Source: Prostheceraeus crozeri (Eukaryota; Platyhelminthes; Polycladida; Euryleptidae). From it: a stretch of 64,000 nt of DNA. Every line of letters begins with the position of its first letter. The stretch's first letter is position 1. The notes under the pieces are model-generated. The model was not told the origin of the DNA. It worked only from the letters and a program-made list of their open reading frames with translations, and searched no databases. The stretch is from positions 114,274 to 178,273 of the forward strand of contig CAJQUW010011528.1 of NCBI GenBank assembly GCA_907163375.1, in the 5' to 3' direction. Position numbers and translations under genes: made by a program. This document shows positions 1-11,025 of the stretch, one piece after another.

Positions 1-492
1 TATTTATGTATAGATTTATATATTATTATTTAGCACCTGCAAAAACTATAAATTACACTTTACAGATACGGATTCCGTTTTCTTAGAATTAACAATACCG
101 TCTAATTCTTCATTTGATGAAGAAATTAATAAATAAAAGATATCATTCATCCTTCTGATTTATGTAAAGTAAAAGATGAACTAGAAGGAAATGAAGATTT
201 CATAACAGAAGCTATATTTTTAAAATCTAAATGTTATTGTTATAACACAGCTAATAATATTAAAACACATAAAACATTAAAAGGAATTTCAAAGGCATCA
301 GTGGCCAACCAAATAACATTTCAAGATTATAAGAATACATTATCTAATAATGAAATAAAAGCAGCATGCAATTATAGACTTAGTTCAAAGAAACATAAAA
401 TGTATTTAAAAGAAGAACATAAATTAGTATTAGATCCATTTGATGATAAAAGAAAAATTTTATCTGATGGAATAACTACTTTATCTCTTTAA
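1..492 (+). pseudogene. Family-B DNA polymerase, C-terminal fragment (type 2)
   Basis: This is the C-terminal end of a protein-primed-type family-B polymerase. It matches the end of the polymerase at 55030-56388, including the region just after the YxDTDS-type palm motif and the tail ending KILSDGITT. The reading frame is broken at about 50-60, where the TDTDS region is shifted, and at about 130-137, where a 1-nt loss creates a stop. Only 301-492 is cleanly open. It is on the same strand as B, C and D, whereas in Element III the same polymerase faces them. This is explained by inversion of the B-C-D block. No activity is expected. Confidence 0.8.
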
Positions 493-564
493 TTTTCTAA
501 TTTCTAAAATAGTTATATTTAATAAAATATAAAATAATATAATATAAAAATATAATATAAAAAA

Positions 565-1358
565 ATGGATAAAATTAGAGCTGATAATTTTAAAAGAATA
601 AAACAATTAGAAGAGTTAATAAAACAAAAAAATATTATGAAAGAAAATCATCTTCAACATAGAATAAAAAAAGCTGGTATACAATCTGATATGTTTGACC
701 AAGTAAAATTGACTGAAGAAGTAAAAACTGATTATGAAAAAACTGTCGAACCATTTAAAACTCTTGAAAAACAAATTAATATAGCGGATCTAGTACCTAA
801 AACACTATTAGATGATTATGGTTTGTTAGAAGCAAACATAGATAAAAAATTACCAAAGTCTATGTTATTTGAACATTCTACTTTCTTTTTAGATAAAAAA
901 TTATTTGCAAGATTTTATCTTGGCGGAAAAGAAATATTTCCACAACATTTACGGGGTTCAATTTTTACGCCAGTTAAATCACCTATTAGTTTAGATAGAA
1001 ATTTTGTTGATCTTTTAAGAGGAGCAGATTTAAAAAATTATGCTGTAGAAGATCTTATAACATATAAAGCTACGTTAGATAGAGTTGGTGCAGCAAAATC
1101 TCTTAGACGTTATAAACAATTAGAAAATTTATTATCATCGGGAGTTAAAGTAGTGAAAGGTTTTAAAACAGAAACAACTGTTTTTTTCCAGATGATCCAC
1201 AAGAATTATTAAATAGATTAAATATTTTAATATCAGCAATAAAAGAAGAACATAATTCTAGTTTCAATGAATTTCATGCTATATTGAAAAGACTGTTAGA
1301 AATGAAGATTCTAAATGAAAAGGATTATAAAAGTATAGCTGAAATATGTTGTTTTTAA
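565..1358 (+). pseudogene. Conserved Polinton protein B (unknown function), frameshifted
   Basis: I do not recognise a biochemical function. The gene lies just upstream of the penton-like gene in all three elements, which suggests a virion or assembly role. The ATG at 565 follows an AT-rich leader and is conserved (MDKIRADNFKR in all copies). The N-terminal 60 residues are Lys/Glu rich and probably helical. The middle holds a conserved block with FARFYLGGKEIFPQ and NFVDLLRGADLKNYAVEDL. The open frame ends early at 1212 after an indel in the T-run near 1185. Homology to the intact 273-residue copy (26990-27811) continues in another frame to a stop at 1356-1358. Confidence 0.75.
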
Positions 1359-1386
1359 TTTTTTTATAAAAAATATTTATTCAAAA

Positions 1387-2175
1387 ATGTGTTCAGCAGA
1401 TTTAGACAAAATTAATAATCAGTTAGAAAATCTGACAGAGATTTTGGGTTCATCAAAATTTAGTACGACGTTAAAAATTATAACAACTACGTCATCACAC
1501 ACTTGTAATTTAGAACCCATTCTACATTTGGAACAAAATAAAAATTATCAAATTGCATTGACTAGTTTCTCCACATTTAACACTATTCAAAACGTTATCA
1601 AAGATGTGAATGACCAATTTAGATATTCTACTGATAAAGGTAAAACATGGAAAATACTAACTTTTCTTCCTGGTTCTTACGAAGTTGAATCAATATCAAA
1701 TGAAATTAAGAGACATTTAGGTATAGCATTTAAAGATAAGAAACAGTTACATTTTGCAGTTGAACCGGCAGTTAATAAATTTTCTCTTACTTTAGACGAA
1801 AATCATCAAGTTGATTTTAATCATGATAGATCATTGTCAAAGCTATTAGGATTTAATAAACAAACTTATAGTCGAGGTTATCATTTAAGTGAGAAAATAC
1901 CAAAAATAACTGAAATAAATTCAATTGTTGTACATTGTGACATTATTGAAGGAGGATATATAAATGGTAAATTGTCAAATTTAATATTCAGTTTTCCAGC
2001 TTTTACTGTATCCATTGGTTATAGATTAAATGTATTTCCACAAACATTAATATATTTCCCTATTACAAGAAAAACTATTAACAGTATTAACATTAGAATC
2101 ACTGATGAGGAAGGACAAGAAATAAATTTTGGAGGTGAAGAGATTATGATAGATCTTTTGGTTCGGGAGGTATAA
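1387..2175 (+). CDS. Penton-like minor capsid protein C (intact)
   Basis: 262-residue intact ORF. Homologous copies lie at 26096-26884 (broken) and 53224-54027 (intact). The protein is predicted to be rich in beta strands, with a hydrophobic core block (NSIVVHCDIIEGGYINGKLS) and a C-terminal strand ending before the stop. It sits directly upstream of the packaging ATPase, where Polintons usually carry the small capsid (penton, single jelly-roll) protein. That assignment rests on position and fold appearance. The ATG at 1387 follows TTTATTCAAAA, like other starts in these elements. A stem-loop overlaps the stop codon. About 90% of residues look the same between copies by eye. Confidence 0.7.
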   Translation: MCSADLDKINNQLENLTEILGSSKFSTTLKIITTTSSHTCNLEPILHLEQNKNYQIALTSFSTFNTIQNVIKDVNDQFRYSTDKGKTWKILTFLPGSYEVESISNEIKRHLGIAFKDKKQLHFAVEPAVNKFSLTLDENHQVDFNHDRSLSKLLGFNKQTYSRGYHLSEKIPKITEINSIVVHCDIIEGGYINGKLSNLIFSFPAFTVSIGYRLNVFPQTLIYFPITRKTINSINIRITDEEGQEINFGGEEIMIDLLVREV

Positions 2176-2182
2176 ACTCCCG
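2164..2182 (+). terminator. Stem-loop over the stop codon of gene C
   Basis: CGGGAG (2164-2169) pairs with CTCCCG (2177-2182) around a short loop that contains the TAA stop of gene C. The hairpin is followed by the conserved string GCGAAGCTAGAGAAG in all three elements. In Element III the whole unit is tandemly triplicated (54015-54072). It could act in 3' end formation, or be one of the palindromic inserts found throughout these elements. Confidence 0.45.
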
Positions 2183-2295
2183 CGCGAAGCTAGAGAAGTT
2201 TAATTTTCTTCTTATTATTCTTTTCTTCTTCTTATTCTTCTTCTTTATAAACAAAAAATAAAAATAAAATAAAAATAAAATTTTTTTTATTAAAA

Positions 2296-3080
2296 ATGAG
2301 TGAAGTACTACCATTACATAAAAAAAACTTAAATTTATACATCATCCAAATTTATCTAATAAAGTTTTGTCAGTTATTTGTGGAAGATCAGGTTGTGGAA
2401 AAACGTATCTATTATTTAAAATTTTAACGACTCCAAATTTTTTGGATTTTAACAATCTTGTAATTTATACAACAACAGCAGAACAACCCGTCTATCAATT
2501 TTTAAAATATGGATTTGAAAATAATCTTAAAAAAACAGCAATTGCTTCATTATTCAAAGAATATGAAAAATCTGAATATGAAGAAGAAATAAGTTCGTGG
2601 TGTGAAGAAGCAGCAAAAAATAATCAATTAATAGAATCTGATAAAAATAAACACATAAAGATACAATTAATAGATGATAGTGGTAATATGCAAGATCCTA
2701 GTAAACTAGATAAAACAATGAAACATTGTGTAATTTTTGATGATTGTGTTAATGATAGAAATCAGTCAGTTCAGAGAATTTATTTCACAAGAGGTAGACA
2801 TAATAACTGTAGTGTTTTTTATTTAACACAAAGTATGTATTCATTAGATGGAAGTGTTATTAGAAAGAATGCAAATATATTTATACTATTTGAAATAAAT
2901 GCACGAAACTTATGTGATTTGTTAAGAGATTTATGTATAAGAGATAAAGATGAATTTAAGCATTCGTGTAATAATGCTTGGTCAAAAGATTGTGGCTTCA
3001 TTACAATTAATACTGATAAAAAATTCATGATAGAGTTATGGAAGATTTGTTTACCGAGTGATAAAAATATAGAAATATAG
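2296..3080 (+). pseudogene. FtsK/HerA-type genome-packaging ATPase D, frameshifted
   Basis: Packaging ATPase of the A32/FtsK-HerA class, which pumps viral DNA into capsids. It shows Walker A GRSGCGKT, Walker B CVIFDDC, and a downstream FYLTQSMYSL segment typical of the family. The true start is the ATG at 2296, which gives MSEVLPL as in the intact copy (26009). An indel around 2325-2335 throws the start out of frame, so the open frame begins only near 2367. A second indel near 3020 changes the C-terminal tail relative to the other copies. Otherwise it is nearly identical to the 255-residue intact protein of Element II. Confidence 0.85.
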
Positions 3081-3105
3081 TATTATAATATTTTTTTTGC
3101 TATTA

Positions 3106-3140
3106 TTATCAGCTCTAATTTTATCCATTTTTAAAATATA
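3106..3140 (-). repeat. Inverted remnant of the gene B start (inversion scar)
   Basis: On the minus strand, 3128-3106 reads ATGGATAAAATTAGAGCTGA, the exact start of gene B, preceded by B's usual leader up to about 3200. Gene B itself starts at 565 on the plus strand. So the first ~23 bases of B are present twice in inverted orientation, one copy at each side of the B-C-D block. This marks a breakpoint of an inversion of that block relative to Elements II and III. Confidence 0.7.
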
Positions 3141-3281
3141 ATTCTTGAATTTTGTGTTAACATTGGAATACAACAAAAACATTTTACTGAACAAATTATA
3201 TTTTTATTTCTTTGTTGTCTAACATCTTTTCGTCTAAAGATTTGTTTAATAAAGTTTTGTCTAATAAAGTTTTTAGTTCTT

Positions 3282-3929
3282 CTAAAAAAATTTTATCATT
3301 TTCTTCATTAGAAATTTTACCATCACTAAAAGTTTTATCATCCTTTTTATTTTTATCACCAACTTTTCGGTCTTTAAATGAAATGTCATTTTATTAGCTT
3401 CATTAGCTATTTGATCAAATTTTTCAATCTCATCTAACGTAATAACATTATCATCACAGACTCTTTGAAAATAATAGTGTAGTTTATCATAGACTTCTTT
3501 AATATGTAAAGGTTTAGTTTTTAATGATTTTCGTTTCTTAGTTATTAAAGATTTTTCTAACATTGTAATAAGTGAAGTTGTAAAAACACCCGTACCTGTT
3601 AAAGCAGTAGCAACTACTGGAATTACTAAAACACCTGAAGATATAACAATTGTAAATAATCCTAAACTTATTGTTAAGAATATGCCAATTCCTTGTGTTG
3701 CATTCTTAACTTTAGACCATCTCTTTCTTAATTTATCATAATGCTCTAATCTTAATAATAATTGAGATTCCTTATCTTTCATATACCTAACTCTATCTTC
3801 GTGTTTTTCAATGTTCATTTTTTCAATGCCCATTAAAGTAGAACTACGTTCATATGATAACGAAGGATATATTCTTGCAGTTTCTTCCACTTTTGTTTCT
3901 TCCACTTTTAAAGAAATATTTTTAGTCAC
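3282..3929 (-). pseudogene. Two-helix membrane protein A, degraded
   Basis: Copy of the A gene that lies next to the TIR in all three elements. It has a charged helical N-terminus (YMKDKESQLLLRLEHY), then two hydrophobic segments (IGIFLTISLGLFTIVISSGV and VIPVVATALTGTGVFTTSLI), then a soluble tail with an acidic DDNVITLDEIEKF stretch. The ATG used in Element II is GTG here, so the normal start is lost. A frameshift near 3370 replaces the native C-terminus with a Lys/Met-rich tail. The role is unknown; a virion membrane or egress protein is possible. Confidence 0.7.
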
Positions 3930-4046
3930 ATAATTTTAGTTATCTCATATTTTAAAAACCTGAAAGATGGATAAAATTCATGAATTTAGACGTTTTTAAA
4001 AATACCAATTTTTCTGATGTTGTGTCCTGGAACGGTCATGATTTAA

Positions 4047-6591
4047 CCCTCATATGCATGAAATATTTTACCGACGTTACTGCATGAAATGGGTCCCCGG
4101 GGACCCATTGGCAGAAATCTGCGTTTAAATCGTAATTAATGCCCATGTTGATAAAGAAACTGTACCAACGTGTACTCCTGACATTTTTCTCATAATAATT
4201 CAATAATACCACTAAGATAGTACAAATAAACATGTCTGAATAGAGCTCAAAAGACATTTCTAGTGAGGTTGGCTTTTTTCTGTAGTTAATCTTATTGCAT
4301 CAGTCATCCCTGTCATGCTACAATTCAAAAGACATCCACTTGTAAAAACAAATTATTATTATTTCGAAAAAGGAGAATAATACTTGTCTATTGTAGGGGA
4401 AACGTTGTCTACTATTGTGTTCAAATGAATGAATTAGATCGCACAGTCCTCTCTACAGGTGATTTCTTCTCTCTTCAACGAATGCTCAGCGCATACAGTT
4501 CTGTTGCATCGATGACAGGTTCGAGAGGCCTTTCTATCTCTTGCGCATCGGTGACATCTTTTCCTGGATGATTTGAGGGAAGTTGTCGGTAGGCCTACTT
4601 CATCAGTAGGCCCAGCGTGTTCCTCGTCGTTGGCGCACACTGCCATTACATGTTGAATCGGGCGCTGAACTCCTGTCAAGGTCTGCTTTCTATGTTCCAT
4701 ATAGGGCCCTGCCAAATCCATTCCAAGCTCAGTAAGAAATTTCTTTCTTCTACTGAGACTTGAAGCGTTCCAGAGTGGAAGAGATTTGACGAATACAATG
4801 AAGGCATTGATGCCTACCAGGTTGAGCATGTTGAAAAAGTAAGCCAGCGGCCAACGTCTTGTCTTTCTCTGCACACTGTATGAGTGACAGAGCTGGTCTA
4901 CAGTATTCACTGCTCCTTTCGTATGATTGCAAAACAGAATGATGTCTGGTTTGCCTGTTGTCTCATCCACTTTGTCGTCATGATGCATAGTAGACATCAA
5001 AATCACGCTCTTGTTTCTTTTAGGAACGTACGAGACAATCGTCGTTTTCTGATCAAATCCAAAACAAGAGGATCCAACTGGCCGATCTTTGTCAGCTTGA
5101 AATTCGACTGGCAAGTCCCGCTTATTTTTTCTCACGGTTCCAACGTATGTCAACCGTTTCCTAAGCAATTCAGCCGCCAGATCAAAATCAGTAAAATAAT
5201 TGTCGGCGGTGACATTTCGTCCGGTATTATACTCGTACAAATTGCACAGAAGATCTTTCGTAATTTTTGATGCCAACCCACTTGTACGAGTGCCGTCCTG
5301 TGCTCCACCGGTGTAAGGAATTCCATCATACAAGTATCCGGTATCACAGTCGACTAACATGAAGATTTTTAACCCATATTTGTCGGGTTTTGACGGCAAG
5401 TACTGTCCAAAAGAGCAACGACCTCTAAACGGAATAAATTGTCCGTCGATGCACAAGTTGACACCAGGATCAAAATGAATCTTGCAATTTTGTGTAAACT
5501 TTTGCCACATATCCCGAAATGGAGCGAACTTGTCTGTCTGTCGTCTTGACTCTTTTTTGTCTTGACTTGGGCCGTCACTCCAAGCATCACGCACGCTCTC
5601 GTGGTTTCCTTTCGTGACACCGAAGAGAATCAGTAGTCCCATGAAGGCATCGAACTCTAACTCATCAATATTGTACCACTTTGGATCATTAGAACCGTGC
5701 TTGTTAGTAAATCGAATAATGTCCTGACGCATATCACTTGACAGAAACAAGTCAAATGCTTCAGTCTTACTTTGAGTAGTCACAGTAGGGCCGCTTCTTC
5801 CTCTGAAAATGTTTTCAGCTCGAGTTCGTGATGGAGGAGGGGGAGTTTTGCTCCAAACTCTTCCGCTTTTTCCGACGTAGTCACTCGAAATTTCTTCACG
5901 ATGAGACGGAGCAGGAATTTCAGTATCAATGGAAGTGGTATGATATAGACATAGCTGATCAGCATCATCGGTGACGACGGCGGGTTCATCTTCCGATATC
6001 TCATAAGCAGTCTCGATTTCAGTATCGGGTGATCAATAACTTCCTCTTCAGAGTTTGCAATATCGTCGATGTCTTCGTCGTCGGTATCTAGTTCCAAAAT
6101 AAGACGCGTCGCTTGTTGAGCACATATGCGCTTAGATGGACGTCGAGACATACCGGCACTCACACTAAACTTGCTTCAAAATTTTGATCATGAGGAAAGC
6201 TGCAGCAAGGTGATTGGCTGAGCAATCTGATTGGCTATTAGTCTTGCTAAGCGTGATGATCGAGGCATGGGATGATTGCAGCGAGCTGAATTAGTCGTTA
6301 GCTGACCTCTTATGCAATACGGTTCCAAACAATGCGAGAGAAAAGTGATATTTCACATCAGATTGGTCTAGTTCATGAAATGGGTCCCCGGAGACCCAGA
6401 CGTTTTTTGTCATATTTTTTTATGTGTCATCTAATATACGAAAGATAGGCCAACTATTATTCTGCCACGTGCCTAGGGATGACAAATGAAGGTATTCGTA
6501 AAATATAGGACTTCCACGTCCACTAGAAAAAAATATACAGACATTTTAAGAGCTGATGGGTCCCCGGGGACCCATTTCATGCATATGAGGG
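4047..6591 (-). mobile_element. piggyBac-1 transposon with TTAA target duplication
   Basis: DNA transposon of 2,545 bp inserted in the TIR of Element I. TTAA flanks it at 4043-4046 and 6592-6595. The TIR starts CCCTCATATGCATGAAAT on both ends. Subterminal palindromes of the type TGGGTCCCCGGGGACCCA lie at about 4087 and 6556, with a variant at 6384. The transposase is on the minus strand. The flanking Polinton sequence GGAACGGTCATGATTT continues across the insertion, so the insertion is younger than Element I. Confidence 0.92.
4434..6163 (-). pseudogene. piggyBac transposase (piggyBac-1)
   Basis: DDE/D transposase of the piggyBac family, in two overlapping frames: an acidic N-terminus (6163-5780) and a main part (5783-4434, 449 residues). 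The catalytic aspartates are in CIDGQFIPFRGRC, VTADNYFTD and NTVDQL. A C-terminal cysteine-rich domain (CHRCARDRKASRTCHRC...CAEH...C) is present. The segment between VRDAWSD and RRQTDKFAPF is shorter than in typical family members, suggesting an internal deletion of some tens of residues. With the frameshift near 5780, it is probably inactive. Confidence 0.9.
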
Positions 6592-6951
6592 TTAAAAGAG
6601 AAAAACTGATCTTAATCTCAAATTTGAGATTCTCAAATTTTATGATTTTCGGTGTCCTGGAACGGTTATGATTTTAAGGGTGAAATGTCATAATCACAAA
6701 TTTGAGATTCTTAACTTTTATGATTTTTTCGGTGTCCTGGACCGGTCATGATTTTAAGGGTGAAAATTGTAATTCTCAAATTTGAGATTTTGAAAAATTT
6801 GAATAATTGGGTATTTTTAAAAAACGCCTAAATTTATGAATTTAGGTCTTAAAAACCTGAAAAACGGTCAAAATTCATGAATTTATGTCGTTTTTAAAGA
6901 TACTATTTTTTGAATTTTATGGTGTCCTGGAACGGTCTTTTGCCCATTACT

Positions 6952-7995
6952 TCAGATAAAGCAGACCGTTACGTATCGCAGCAATATATTGCATTTTTGA
7001 TGCTGTAAGATTGTCAGTAGCGAGCTTAGAACAAGACAACCAGTTTTTAGGCAGGGAAGCAAGTATTTTTGAAAATTCGGGTGACTGAGAGAAAATTTCG
7101 GGCATCTGCTACAATTGTCCAAAAAAAACGTCAACCTATTGGTAGAACCTATGAAAAGAGAAAAAAAATGTACGAGGAATTTTAACAGTGCATATTGTGC
7201 GAAGGCCAAGAAGCCAAAGAAAATTGCAAGCAGTGTTCCTCCTGTACTGCTTTGATGAAAGAATAGATTGTGCAATCCACGCTTTTCTTGACAATCAAAA
7301 CAGCGCACTAATTTCATATTACTCTACAACCATGTACGTCACCAATTCTTACCGTATCAATGCTTGTTGTGAAAATTTTGATTAAGTGAAATAATAGTCA
7401 AAAGTCAAAAATGTTTATTTCCAAGGATATTGGAAAACAGGAACATGTATGATCACATAATATCCACAAAAACATAGCTTGATGGCAGAAAACAGCGAGC
7501 GGTCGGGGTTGTTAAAACATATTCTGAACAGGAAGGAGAGGAGAATTCACGAAAATGAATTTCCAGATTTCATATTTATTGATTAGTGATTTCCTTACTG
7601 TTATCGTTCGCAAGTCGTTTGCTTTTTTGAGAAACCTCGCGATGGATTTTACCAGTTAAAGTATTCATCAATTTATTGAAATCTGTTGTATTGCTACAAT
7701 TGCATAACAAAGGCGCTGTTTCTTGTCGTAAATTTTGCTGTAATGAGCATTCTATCATGAAATGATACACAGTCCCCACTTTCGAATTATCACATAGCTC
7801 ACATAAACGCTCTTCATATCGCAGTCGATTTCCGTAACTGCCAGTTACGAAATATAATTTGTGATTTTTGTTCGAAATTTTAATAATAGATTGATGTCAT
7901 TGTATTCAATATCAAAATTCAGATATGATTTCATAGTATTCTCAAAACCAAATATTTCTAAATAATTCAGGCCAGAATGACTATCTATTGCTGTA
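6952..7995. other. Host-like DNA between Element I and the TA-flanked MITE
   Basis: No intact gene. At about 7195-7260 (plus strand) a short stretch translates with CxxC...CxxC spacing (CILCEGQEAKENCKQCSSC), which may be a worn zinc-binding remnant of a transposase. 7576-7830 holds a LINE tail (listed separately). Nothing else could be supported. Confidence 0.4.
7576..7830 (-). pseudogene. Non-LTR retrotransposon ORF2 C-terminal fragment
   Basis: On the minus strand the sequence encodes LCELCDNSKVGTVYHFMIEC followed by SLQ and further coding. This is the CxxC...H...C knuckle found near the C-terminus of many LINE reverse transcriptases. The fragment has no RT core and is cut by surrounding host DNA. 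It is a dead relic; the clade cannot be assigned. Confidence 0.55.
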
Positions 7996-8677
7996 CAGTG
8001 TAAATCGCTCAATACCAATCACATGCGAAAGATGCATACAAAAGTATTTTTTTGGTATATTTCCGTATTCTCTTGGTATATATTTGTATGTTTTTCGTAT
8101 GTTTTTTCAAATGTGGTATGCTTCACATACTAAAGCAATACCAGCACAATGTTAAAGGAAAGCATCAATGATTTCTAATATGTGTTCATTTAAGGCCTTT
8201 CGTCAATGAAAATCACACTAATGTTACTACTGTTTTGCAAGTAGTGAGATAATGACATTCAAGAGTCATATTTACAATACTGAATTCGATTTTAATAAAG
8301 TCTAAGGTATTTCATGAATAATCAATAAGTATTCAACCATCAACAATTATGCATTATGTAATTTTGAAATTAAGCATATTATCAATCCGAAATAAAAACA
8401 CATTGTAATTCATGAACGCAAAAATAGTTATGTTTGAGATATATAAGTCAACATGATTTTGCGAAAGATATCATTTGAATGAATTGATGTTAATCAACTT
8501 GGTTCATAAAGTAGAGCTAACTAAGCTTCCTTTTAATGTTGCCAGGCAGGTAGCAAAGACTACATACTCGTGGAGCATAAAATTTACAATAAAACGAATC
8601 TAGTTAAAAATCACACGATGAAAAAGAAATATTCACGATTGGTGTAACTGAAGAAAGTTATTTGACAGTAGTATGTC

Positions 8678-8726
<49 letters not shown>

Positions 8727-9041
8727 TATTTTTTGCTACGTGACTTACAGCTCTTCATACCAGAAGCATACCAGAGGCATACGAATGAGGATGAATTTGC
8801 ATCGGGTCTCGTATATAAAACATACGAACAACTCGTATTTCAGTGTAAAACAGCCAATCACAGATAGAATAGTTCGCATCGCTAAATACTAATCACATAC
8901 GAAAGTAACTGAGATGTCGTATGAAAAACTTAACAGATCTCTGTAAGCATAGGAGAATCTCGCATCAGATGTTAGTTTCAAATTGTAATGTGATTTTGGT
9001 ATATGTTTGTATGTAATTTTCGTATCCAGCGATTTACAGTG
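7996..9041 (+). mobile_element. TA-flanked nonautonomous DNA transposon (MITE copy 1)
   Basis: 1,046-bp element without coding capacity. The left end CAGTGTAAATCGCTCAATAC and the right end CCAGCGATTTACAGTG are inverted repeats (one mismatch), flanked by TA at 7994-7995 and 9042-9043. The TA duplication points to a Tc1/mariner-like target choice. The interior has many ATACGA/TCGTAT words and a (TA)n tract. It is homologous to the nested pair at 33878-35854. Confidence 0.75.
8681..8722. repeat. (TA)n microsatellite
   Basis: About 20 uninterrupted TA dinucleotides inside MITE copy 1. The two overlapping Tyr/Ile-repeat ORFs here are artefacts of the repeat. Confidence 0.95.
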
Positions 9042-9541
9042 TAGATATCCATTTTTGTCGAACGCAATGGGTCACTCAATTTTTTTGGATTTCTCAAATA
9101 TTTTCCTTTATCAGCCGTTAACCCTTGGTATACCATGGGGTCATTTTTTACCGCAAAGCCGACAAGAAGTGGAATGACTTTGAAATGTTGTATTTTTTTC
9201 AATGCGCTTTTATGACTTTTCCTAACTCAATAAACAAGAGAAATACCGCGCGTTGAAAATATTCTGCTAATTACTTTTTTCCGCACATCGACTTAAAATA
9301 TTTCTAACACGGTTTACCGGCGAGGAAAAAAATTACCCCAGATCATATTATCAACTTTTCCTCCTCTCCCCTCGGACGTAAGTTCGAATATTGCAGATGG
9401 GGTATTGTTACAATCGTGCTTCGCCACGCGGCAGTGCTAAACTCGTCATTATTCTATCTATAGCCTGTGGGAAGTCCCCAAAGCAGATCTCATCTTAGTT
9501 AGCACACACACTTTTGCACAGCCATTTCTTCTCATTCTGCA

Positions 9542-11011
9542 ATGGATGTGCACGCAGCTGTATGCATGATACTTGCTGAAAGCAGCGAGAGCGACGAAGG
9601 TGCAAGTGACAACGAATTCAGGGATGAAGTTATCATTGACGACGGAGCCGTGGATGAAGAAGAATCTGGAGACGACGCAGTGATGGAAGTTGTGGATGCT
9701 ATTCACCAGCAATTTGTATATCTTCGATCTCGTAATGGACATGAACTGTGGTCAAGAGAACCTGTCACACCTGAGGTGGGTCGCGTCGCTGCATATAATG
9801 TGATACGAGAGCGTCAAGGACCGACTAATGCTGTGTGCGAAATGTTTGCGGTTTGAGCCCTACCGATGCATTCAAGGTTTTTATTACGCCTGACATTGTG
9901 CGCTTTATTGTCGACTGTACAAATATTGAAGGTGCACAACGCTTCAATGACTGGCGCTCAACGGATAGTGAAGAAATGTATCGCTTTTTCGGGTTACTCA
10001 TTGCTGGTGGTGCTCACATGACAACAAGACACGAGTTGCGGATCTGTGGAATACTGAGCATGGATGGGCTATGTACGCATCTACGATGCCCCGCAACCGA
10101 TTCACGCAGCTGCTGTCAGCGATTCGTTTCGACGTCCGTGCAAACAGGAACGAAAACGACAAGTTTGCTCCCATCCGCAGCGTGTTTGAGCAGATTGTAA
10201 CGAAATTCCGGTCTTCCTATAAAGCCGGAGAGGCAGTAACAGTGGACGAACAACTGGTTGCAACACGTGGACGATGTCCATTCAAAATGTACATGCCGTC
10301 AAAGCCAGGAAAAGACGGCGTGAAACTGTGGGCGTTAGCTGATGCACAATCCTTTTACTGTCTCAATCTGCAGCCCTACATTGGCCGTACGGGTCTCGTG
10401 CCTGAGCGTAGTCAGGGTCAGCGCGTAGTTTTAGAACTGACAGATTTCCTCACCGGAAGTGGGAGAAACGTCTACATGGACAACTTTTTTACGAGTCTTC
10501 TTCTTGGAAGGACTCTGCTTGGACGAAATCTCACAGTTACGGGCACGATTTGCAAGAATAAAGATGAAACTCCACAGGAGCTGTTATCAAATCCGAATCG
10601 CCGCGAGCAGTCTTCGTTATTTGCATTCCAAGAAGATGCCACGATGGTTTCATACGTCCCAAAAAAAACAAGGCAGTAATTATGCTTTCGACACTGCACA
10701 AGGACGCCGCAATCGATCCCAATGGCGCGCAGAAACCGAAAATTATAACTGATTACAATCACGGCAAATGCGGCGTGGACACATTGGACCAGCTGGTACG
10801 TTCTTATTCTTGCGCCCGGAGCACGCGCCGCTGGCCACTCACCATCTTTTTCAATCTGTTGAACATTTCCTGCTACAACGCGTTAGTGCTGTTCTTGCAC
10901 ATACATCCCGAATACGAATCGACGTCAGGCCGTCGTCGCAAACGTTTTTTGATGAATCTTCCTGCGCAGTTATGTGCTCGTACGCCAACTCATGCAGCTT
11001 CTATTCGATGA
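9542..11011 (+). pseudogene. piggyBac transposase, main part (piggyBac-2)
   Basis: Piggybac-family DDE/D transposase on the plus strand in at least four frames (9542-9856, 9835-10200, 10071-10679, 10682-11011). The start ATG at 9542 is followed by the usual acidic N-terminus (SESDEGASDNE). Catalytic aspartates lie in TVDEQLVATRGRC, VYMDNFFTS and GVDTLDQL. Frameshifts near 9850, 10100 and 10680 show it was dead or dying. The C-terminal zinc domain is on the other side of Element II (29091-29226). Confidence 0.9.
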
Positions 11012-11019
11012 CAAGTGGT

Positions 11020-11025
11020 ACCGCA
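11020..11025. repeat. Target-site duplication ACCGCA, left copy
   Basis: ACCGCA directly precedes the AG terminus of Element II. The identical hexamer follows the other terminus at 29085-29090. Six-base duplications are typical of Polinton integrases. Confidence 0.93.

Larger units (their letters stand above)
1..6951 (+). mobile_element. Element I: right part of a Polinton/Maverick-like integrated virus
   Basis: This is the truncated right portion of a viral element; its left part lies outside the window. Visible genes are a PolB tail, B, C (penton-like), D (packaging ATPase) and A (membrane protein), then a terminal repeat. The right terminus is set at 6951 because the last bases, read inward as AGTAATGGGCAAAAGACCG, are exactly repeated as the left end of Element III at 49337. 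AG is the usual Polinton terminal dinucleotide. TCAGAT at 6952-6957 would be one copy of the 6-bp target duplication; its partner is not visible. Most genes are broken, so this is a fossil copy. It shares terminus and polymerase type with Element III. Confidence 0.85.
3932..6951. repeat. Right terminal inverted repeat of Element I, split by piggyBac-1
   Basis: Without the 2,549-bp insertion (piggyBac-1 plus one TTAA) the TIR is about 470 bp. It contains several direct repeats of a unit with GGTGTCCTGGAACGGTCATG, then a stretch with CTCAAATTTGAGA and ACTTTTATGATTTTTTCGG. The same units occur in the TIRs of Element II (11270-11500; 28720-28880) and Element III (49340-49780). The inner edge reaches the 5' end of gene A, so the promoter of A probably lies in the TIR. 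Confidence 0.8.

Noticed and set aside
3350-3500. True EF-hand calcium site in protein A
   Set aside because: DDNVITLDEIEKF has some spacing in common, but not all calcium ligands of a canonical loop, and no paired hand.
4884-5270. Plus-strand ORF inside piggyBac-1
   Set aside because: Antisense shadow of the transposase.
6952-7317. 121-codon minus-strand ORF at the edge of Element I
   Set aside because: Low complexity and Leu/Phe-rich. The opposite strand has a better (Cys-rich) but broken signal. Not supported as a gene.
8662-8892. ORFs with Tyr-Ile repeats
   Set aside because: They are translations of the (TA)n tract inside a MITE.
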